Below, one piece after another: positions 6,526 through 10,078 of a stretch of 10,078 nt of DNA. Within the stretch, counting starts at the first letter, position 1, and each line of letters begins with the position of its first letter. The DNA is from Elusimicrobiota bacterium (lineage in GTDB: Bacteria; Elusimicrobiota; Elusimicrobia; UBA1565; UBA9628). The notes under the pieces are model-generated. The model did no database searches. It was not told the DNA's origin and worked only from the letters and a program-made list of their open reading frames with translations. The stretch covers positions 1-10,078 of the forward strand of contig JAGWMT010000104.1 of the NCBI GenBank assembly GCA_028871595.1. Direction: 5' to 3'. A program made the translations under genes and the position numbers.

Positions 6526-8104
6526 GATGTTCTCCGAAGACCTCGCGGAGCGAGCCGAAGATCTCGCCGATGGTGGCGCGAGCCTCGACCGCTCCCAGGA
6601 TGTGCGGAAAAAGATTCTCTTTGGGCGCGCGCGCCGCCTCGGCCAGCCGGGCCACGGCGGCGGACGCGGCCTTGGCGTCGCGCGCCTTGCGGAAGGCCTT
6701 CAGCCTCTTGATCTGGTCGGCTTCCATCTTCGGGGAGATCTTCAGGCGCGGGCGGGCGCCCTTCTCCGCGCCGGGCAGCTCCAAGGTGTTCACGCCCACG
6801 ATCTTGCGGCGGCCGGTCTCGATGTCCTGCTGGTAGCGGTAGGCGCTGTCCTGGATCTCGCGCTGCGGCACATCTTCCTCGATGAGCTTAAGCATGCCGC
6901 CGGAGGCGCGCAGGCGGGCCAAGGTCTCCGTGATCTTGCGGTCCAGCTCGTCGGTCAGGGCCTCGATGGCCCAGGCGCCGGCGACGGGGTCCACGGTGTC
7001 GGGGACGCCGGTCTCGTGCGCCAGGATCTGCTGGGTGCGCAGGGCCAGCTGGGCCGACTCCTCGGTGGGAAGCGCCAGCGCCTCGTCGAAGGAGTTCGTG
7101 TGCAGGGACTGCGCGCCCCCCAGCACGGCGGCCAGGGCCTGCCAGGCCACGCGCATGGCGTTGTTCATGGGCTGGCGGCTGGTGAGGGTGGAGCCGCAGG
7201 TCTGCACGTGGAAGCGCAGGGACTGGGCCTTGGGGTCCTGGGCGCGGAAGTCGTCGCGCATGATGCGCGCCCAGACGCGGCGGGCGGCGCGGAACTTGGC
7301 GATCTCCTCCAGGAAATGGTTGTGGCAGCCGAAGAAGAAGGCCAGTTTCGGGCCCATCTCGTCGGCGGTGATGCCGCGATCGAGAAGAGTCTTGATGTAG
7401 GTCTCCGCGTCGGCGAAGGTGAACGCGATTTCCTGGACCGCGTCGCTGCCGGCCTCGCGGATGTGGTAGCCGGAGATGGAGATGGGATGGAACTGGGGCG
7501 CGTTCTTGAACGACCACTCCATGGCGTCGGCGCACAGGCGCAAGGACGGGGCCACGGGGAACACCTGGGTGCCGCGGGCGATGAACTCCTTGAGGATGTC
7601 GTTCTGCAGGGTGCCCTTGAGCGCGGCGGGCGCGATGCCGCGCTTCCTGGCCACGGCCACGTAGAAGGCGAGCAGGACCGAGGCGGTGGCGTTGATGGTC
7701 AGCGAGGTGGAGACGCGGTCCAGGGGGATGGCGTCGAAGAGCTGGTCCATGTCGTCGATGGTGCCGATGTGCACGCCGACGCGGCCGACCTCGCCCTTGG
7801 CCTTGGGGTCGTCGGCGTCCAGGCCGATCTGGGTGGGCAGGTCGAAGGCGGTGGACAGGCCGGTCTGGCCCTGCTCCAGCAGCCAGCGGAAGCGCTGGTT
7901 GGTCTGCTGGGCGCTGCCGAAGCCGGCGTACTGGCGCATGGTCCACAGGCGGCCGCGGTACATGGTCTTCTGGATGCCGCGGGTGAACGGGAACTCGCCG
8001 GCGCGGCCGACGTCGCGCGCGGGGGCGTCCTCGGGGCCGTAGCAGCGCTTGACCTCGATGCCGGACGGGGTGGCGAACTCGGCGCTGGGAGGGGTCTCGG
8101 TCAT
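6515..8104 (-). CDS. mcmA1: Methylmalonyl-CoA mutase large (catalytic) subunit
   Basis: A 529-residue acyl-CoA mutase catalytic chain (TIM barrel) that rearranges (R)-methylmalonyl-CoA and succinyl-CoA with the B12-binding small subunit. It has no B12 domain of its own, which fits the separate small subunit encoded at 3626-3222. Motifs: TMRQYAGFG (55-63), AFDLPTQIGLD (86-96), TLQNDILKEF (165-174), SGYHIREAG (211-219) and QSLHTNSFDEALALPTE further on. The substrate-specificity pair known for methylmalonyl-CoA mutase appears conserved (Tyr59, equivalent to Y89, and Arg177, equivalent to R207 of the Propionibacterium enzyme), and the catalytic His is H214. This argues against isobutyryl- or ethylmalonyl-CoA mutase. 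The start is ATG 8104, sharing ATGA with the DUF192 stop, with GAGG upstream; the open frame to 8323 is a shadow. The 3' end overlaps the ATPase gene by 11 nt. Confidence 0.95.
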   Translation of the reverse strand: MTETPPSAEFATPSGIEVKRCYGPEDAPARDVGRAGEFPFTRGIQKTMYRGRLWTMRQYAGFGSAQQTNQRFRWLLEQGQTGLSTAFDLPTQIGLDADDPKAKGEVGRVGVHIGTIDDMDQLFDAIPLDRVSTSLTINATASVLLAFYVAVARKRGIAPAALKGTLQNDILKEFIARGTQVFPVAPSLRLCADAMEWSFKNAPQFHPISISGYHIREAGSDAVQEIAFTFADAETYIKTLLDRGITADEMGPKLAFFFGCHNHFLEEIAKFRAARRVWARIMRDDFRAQDPKAQSLRFHVQTCGSTLTSRQPMNNAMRVAWQALAAVLGGAQSLHTNSFDEALALPTEESAQLALRTQQILAHETGVPDTVDPVAGAWAIEALTDELDRKITETLARLRASGGMLKLIEEDVPQREIQDSAYRYQQDIETGRRKIVGVNTLELPGAEKGARPRLKISPKMEADQIKRLKAFRKARDAKAASAAVARLAEAARAPKENLFPHILGAVEARATIGEIFGSLREVFGEHHGR

Positions 8105-8451
8105 GCGGGCCTCAGGTCCAGGAGGTCGCCGGCGCGCACGGAGCCGCGCAGGGCCCCGCCCTTGAGCTCCAGGACGCTGTGGGCGGAGAACACCCACGGC
8201 GAGAGGCGCCAGGGCTTCAAGTTCTCGATCACGCGCGCGACGCGGAGGTCGCGCTTGAGAAAAAGGACGTCGATGGGAAACTTCATGAAGAAGGTGTGGA
8301 TCATGGGGCAGGGAACGATCCACAGGCCCTCGTCGGCGTCCATGGAGATTTTGCCGAGCAGGCCCTTGGAACGCGACGCGGCGTCGTCGGCCTTGGTGAC
8401 GCGCGCGGCCAAGGTGCGCCCGGCGGCGGTCGCCACGTAGGCGCCGCTCAC
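8101..8451 (-). CDS. DUF192 family protein
   Basis: A 116-residue small beta-rich protein of the DUF192 family, whose biochemical role is not established. Family hallmarks are present in order: RSKGLLGK at 27-34 (usual form GLMGR), HTFFMKFPIDVLFL at 52-65 (the MxxxPIDVLF core), SVLELKGG at 92-99, and GDLLDL near the end at 108-113. Many relatives are exported, but no signal peptide is visible here, so it is probably cytoplasmic. The start is GTG 8451, whose bases overlap the protease TGA (GTGA); there is no clear ribosome site of its own, so translation probably depends on coupling. The stop overlaps the mutase ATG (ATGA). Nothing links it functionally to either neighbour beyond co-transcription. 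Confidence 0.88.
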   Translation of the reverse strand: MSGAYVATAAGRTLAARVTKADDAASRSKGLLGKISMDADEGLWIVPCPMIHTFFMKFPIDVLFLKRDLRVARVIENLKPWRLSPWVFSAHSVLELKGGALRGSVRAGDLLDLRPA

Positions 8452-10055
8452 CGGATCACCGTCACGCGGCCGCTGGAGGAACCGGCGGTGGTCTTGATCA
8501 CGAACATGTACACGCCGGTGGCGACCTTGTTGCCGTCGGTGTTCTTGCCGTCCCAGATGGGCGCGGACAGGTCGCGGATGAATTTGCCGTCCAAGGTGTA
8601 GACCTTCACGTCCGTGACGGCTCCGCCGATGTTCGGCGGCACGGAGAACTGCACGCCGCCGGCCGACGACAGGTTCACGGGGTTCGGGAAGGCGAAGGCC
8701 TTGGCGGCGACGTTGACGCCGTTGGCGGCGGGCAGCACGCTGCCGTTGAGCGTGTAGTACACCGATTTGTAAAGATTGAGCCGACCGGCGCCCTGGACGG
8801 TGGCCGCCAGGCCCAGGTTGTCGGCGCCGGCGCGCAGGTTGTCGCGGACCTGGTCCGCGGTCAAGGTCGGCTTGGCGGAGATCAGGATGGCCGCCGCGCC
8901 CGCCACCATGGGCGAGGAGAACGAGGTGCCCGACGGGCTGGACGTCCCCCCGCCCGGAGCCGTGGTCAGCACGGAGACGCCCGGGGCGACCAAGCCGCGC
9001 GTTTGAAGTTCCGTGCCGCGAGAGGAAAAATAGGCGACGGCGTCGCTGGAATCGGTCGCGCCGGCGGGGATCAGGCCGGTGCAGTTGCCGGGCGAGTTCA
9101 CGGCCAGGCCGTCGTTGCCCGCGGCCGCGACGATCACCACGCCGGCGTTGTGCGCGTTGGTCACCGCCGTCTGCACCGCGGCGGGACAGGCGCCCGCGCT
9201 GCCGAGGCTGAGGTTGACGACCATCTGGCCGTAGGTCGGGCTGTTCTGGCGGGTCGCGGCCTCATTGATGGCCGAGATGATGGCCGGGTCGTTGGTCAGG
9301 CAGGTGCGGCCCGACGCGTCCGAGCAGTCCGCCTTGCAGTCGGCGTCGGCGAAGACCTTGTAGGACACCAACTGGGCGCCCCAGGACATGCCCGCGACCT
9401 CCGCGCCGTTGTCCGACGCGGCCGCGGCCACGCCGGCCACCTCGGTGGCGTGCTGGCAGGCGGGCGTGGGCGGATTGTTCGCGGTGGCCGCGCAGGGAGC
9501 GGCCGCGCAGTTGGGATCGTAGGAGAGGCTGGCGGTGTTGGTCAGCTTGGGCGAAAGCTCCGCATGAGTGCCGTCGATGCCGGTGTCCACGACGGCGATG
9601 GTCACGCGCGAGGAGAGGCCCGTCTCGAACTCCCAGCCGCGGAACGCGTCCACCTTGGACAGGGCGTACTGGGCGCTGACCAAGGGGTCGCTGGGGACGC
9701 GATGCACCGAGTACACGTGGCTGGGCTGGGCGTCCTCCACGCCGGGAACGCTCTTGAGCGCCGCCAGGCGGAAGGAGACGGACACCGAGTCGTTCCAGCC
9801 GACCAAAATCCAGCCCGAGCCCAGATCGGAAAGCCGGACCACGCCGACCGCGGCGAGCGGAACGTCCAGCGACGACGGCACGGTTCCCGACGACAGGCGG
9901 AGCAAGGCCTGCCCGGAGGTGACCACGGTGGGCGCCGCGCCCACCGACGAGGGCGTCGCGGGGGTGCCCGCCAGAATTTCCGTTCTCAGCGCGAAGGCCG
10001 GGACCGACAGGAGCAAGGACAAGACGAGCGGCGCGGCGGTCTTAAGCTGTCGCAA
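8448..10055 (-). CDS. Secreted subtilisin-like (S8) serine protease with FlgD-like C-terminal tail
   Basis: A 535-residue exported protease. Signal peptide 1-22 (Lys near the start, LVLSLLLSV core, cleavage after AFA); propeptide about 23-125; S8 catalytic domain about 126-430 with D157 (VVDTGID), H202 (HATEVAG, an odd version of HGTHVAG), oxyanion Asn N314 (AAGND) and S378 (SGTSFSSP). Eight cysteines (183, 188, 200, 240, 244, 252, 290, 325) could form disulfides outside the cytoplasm. The tail, about 455-535, begins FPNP and ends with a FlgD/secretion-tail-like beta domain (VKVYTLDGKFIRDL, WDGKNTDG, ATGVYMFVI), often seen on exported proteins of Elusimicrobiota and similar phyla. The start is TTG 10055 with GGGAG upstream; an in-frame TGA at 10071-10073 rules out a longer form. 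It overlaps the DUF192 gene by 4 nt. The substrate is unknown. Confidence 0.93.
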   Translation of the reverse strand: MRQLKTAAPLVLSLLLSVPAFALRTEILAGTPATPSSVGAAPTVVTSGQALLRLSSGTVPSSLDVPLAAVGVVRLSDLGSGWILVGWNDSVSVSFRLAALKSVPGVEDAQPSHVYSVHRVPSDPLVSAQYALSKVDAFRGWEFETGLSSRVTIAVVDTGIDGTHAELSPKLTNTASLSYDPNCAAAPCAATANNPPTPACQHATEVAGVAAAASDNGAEVAGMSWGAQLVSYKVFADADCKADCSDASGRTCLTNDPAIISAINEAATRQNSPTYGQMVVNLSLGSAGACPAAVQTAVTNAHNAGVVIVAAAGNDGLAVNSPGNCTGLIPAGATDSSDAVAYFSSRGTELQTRGLVAPGVSVLTTAPGGGTSSPSGTSFSSPMVAGAAAILISAKPTLTADQVRDNLRAGADNLGLAATVQGAGRLNLYKSVYYTLNGSVLPAANGVNVAAKAFAFPNPVNLSSAGGVQFSVPPNIGGAVTDVKVYTLDGKFIRDLSAPIWDGKNTDGNKVATGVYMFVIKTTAGSSSGRVTVIR

Positions 10056-10078
10056 TTCCGTTCTCCCGCTTCACGATG

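Noticed and set aside
4813..6711. Long plus-strand open frame (632 codons) antisense to the ATPase gene
   Set aside because: It is rich in Gly/Val/Asp/His/Gln with no recognisable motif and mirrors a gene with clear catalytic motifs; such frames are a by-product of high G+C at third codon positions. The same holds for 6410-8440, 3638-4912 and 2330-3343 on the plus strand.
8105..8323. Upstream extension of the mutase large subunit
   Set aside because: It lies wholly over the DUF192 gene in another frame, has low-complexity Arg/Pro-rich sequence, and a well-placed ATG with GAGG exists at 8104.
10042..10078. Possible tail of an upstream gene (IVKRENGIATA then stop) overlapping the protease start
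   Set aside because: Only about 11 codons are visible and other frames are equally open at the edge; it fits the overlapping style of the operon but cannot be supported.

Overview
The window is GC-rich bacterial DNA (44 of 60 bases G+C in the sample 7081-7140) in which every gene lies on the minus strand, so it reads from right to left. The packing is very tight: successive genes mostly overlap by 1 to 11 nt, and several use GTG or TTG starts. A secreted subtilase ends in a 'FPNP ... FlgD-like ... GVYMFVI' tail, and there is a stand-alone small B12-binding mutase subunit, a GspE/PilB ATPase and a GAF/HD-GYP protein. This mixture suggests an Elusimicrobiota-like or similar uncultured Gram-negative lineage. 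That placement is an inference from protein style only.

Layout in transcription order: (1) secreted S8 serine protease, 10055-8448; (2) DUF192 protein, 8451-8101; (3) methylmalonyl-CoA mutase large subunit, 8104-6515; (4) GspE/PilB-type secretion or pilus ATPase, 6525-4714; (5) GAF plus degenerate HD-GYP protein, 4711-3623; (6) mutase small B12-binding subunit, 3626-3222; (7) MeaB mutase-chaperone GTPase, 3232-2285; (8) an AT-richer island, about 948-2280, holding a broken P-loop ATPase gene and an intact NYN-domain putative RNase gene with its own promoter-like sequence and hairpin; (9) methylmalonyl-CoA epimerase, 941-549; (10) the first 155 codons of a biotin-dependent acyl-CoA carboxyltransferase (PccB/MmdA family), 465 to beyond position 1.

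Together the metabolic genes make up the propionyl-CoA / methylmalonyl-CoA / succinyl-CoA module: carboxyltransferase, epimerase, split B12 mutase and its G-protein chaperone. It could run towards succinyl-CoA (propionate use) or in reverse (propionate formation). A secretion/pilus ATPase and a GAF/HD-GYP protein sit between the two mutase subunit genes, which is unexpected.

Three points stand out. The low-GC island is bounded by a 6-bp direct repeat, and its removal would restore a compact meaB-epimerase junction. The HD-GYP domain has lost nearly all of its metal ligands while keeping the GYP signature. An 18-bp perfect palindrome lies just upstream of the carboxyltransferase gene. I saw no rRNA, tRNA, CRISPR array or transposase. 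The longest stretches without a gene are about 130 bp (1558-1687) and 83 bp (466-548), and both are described below.
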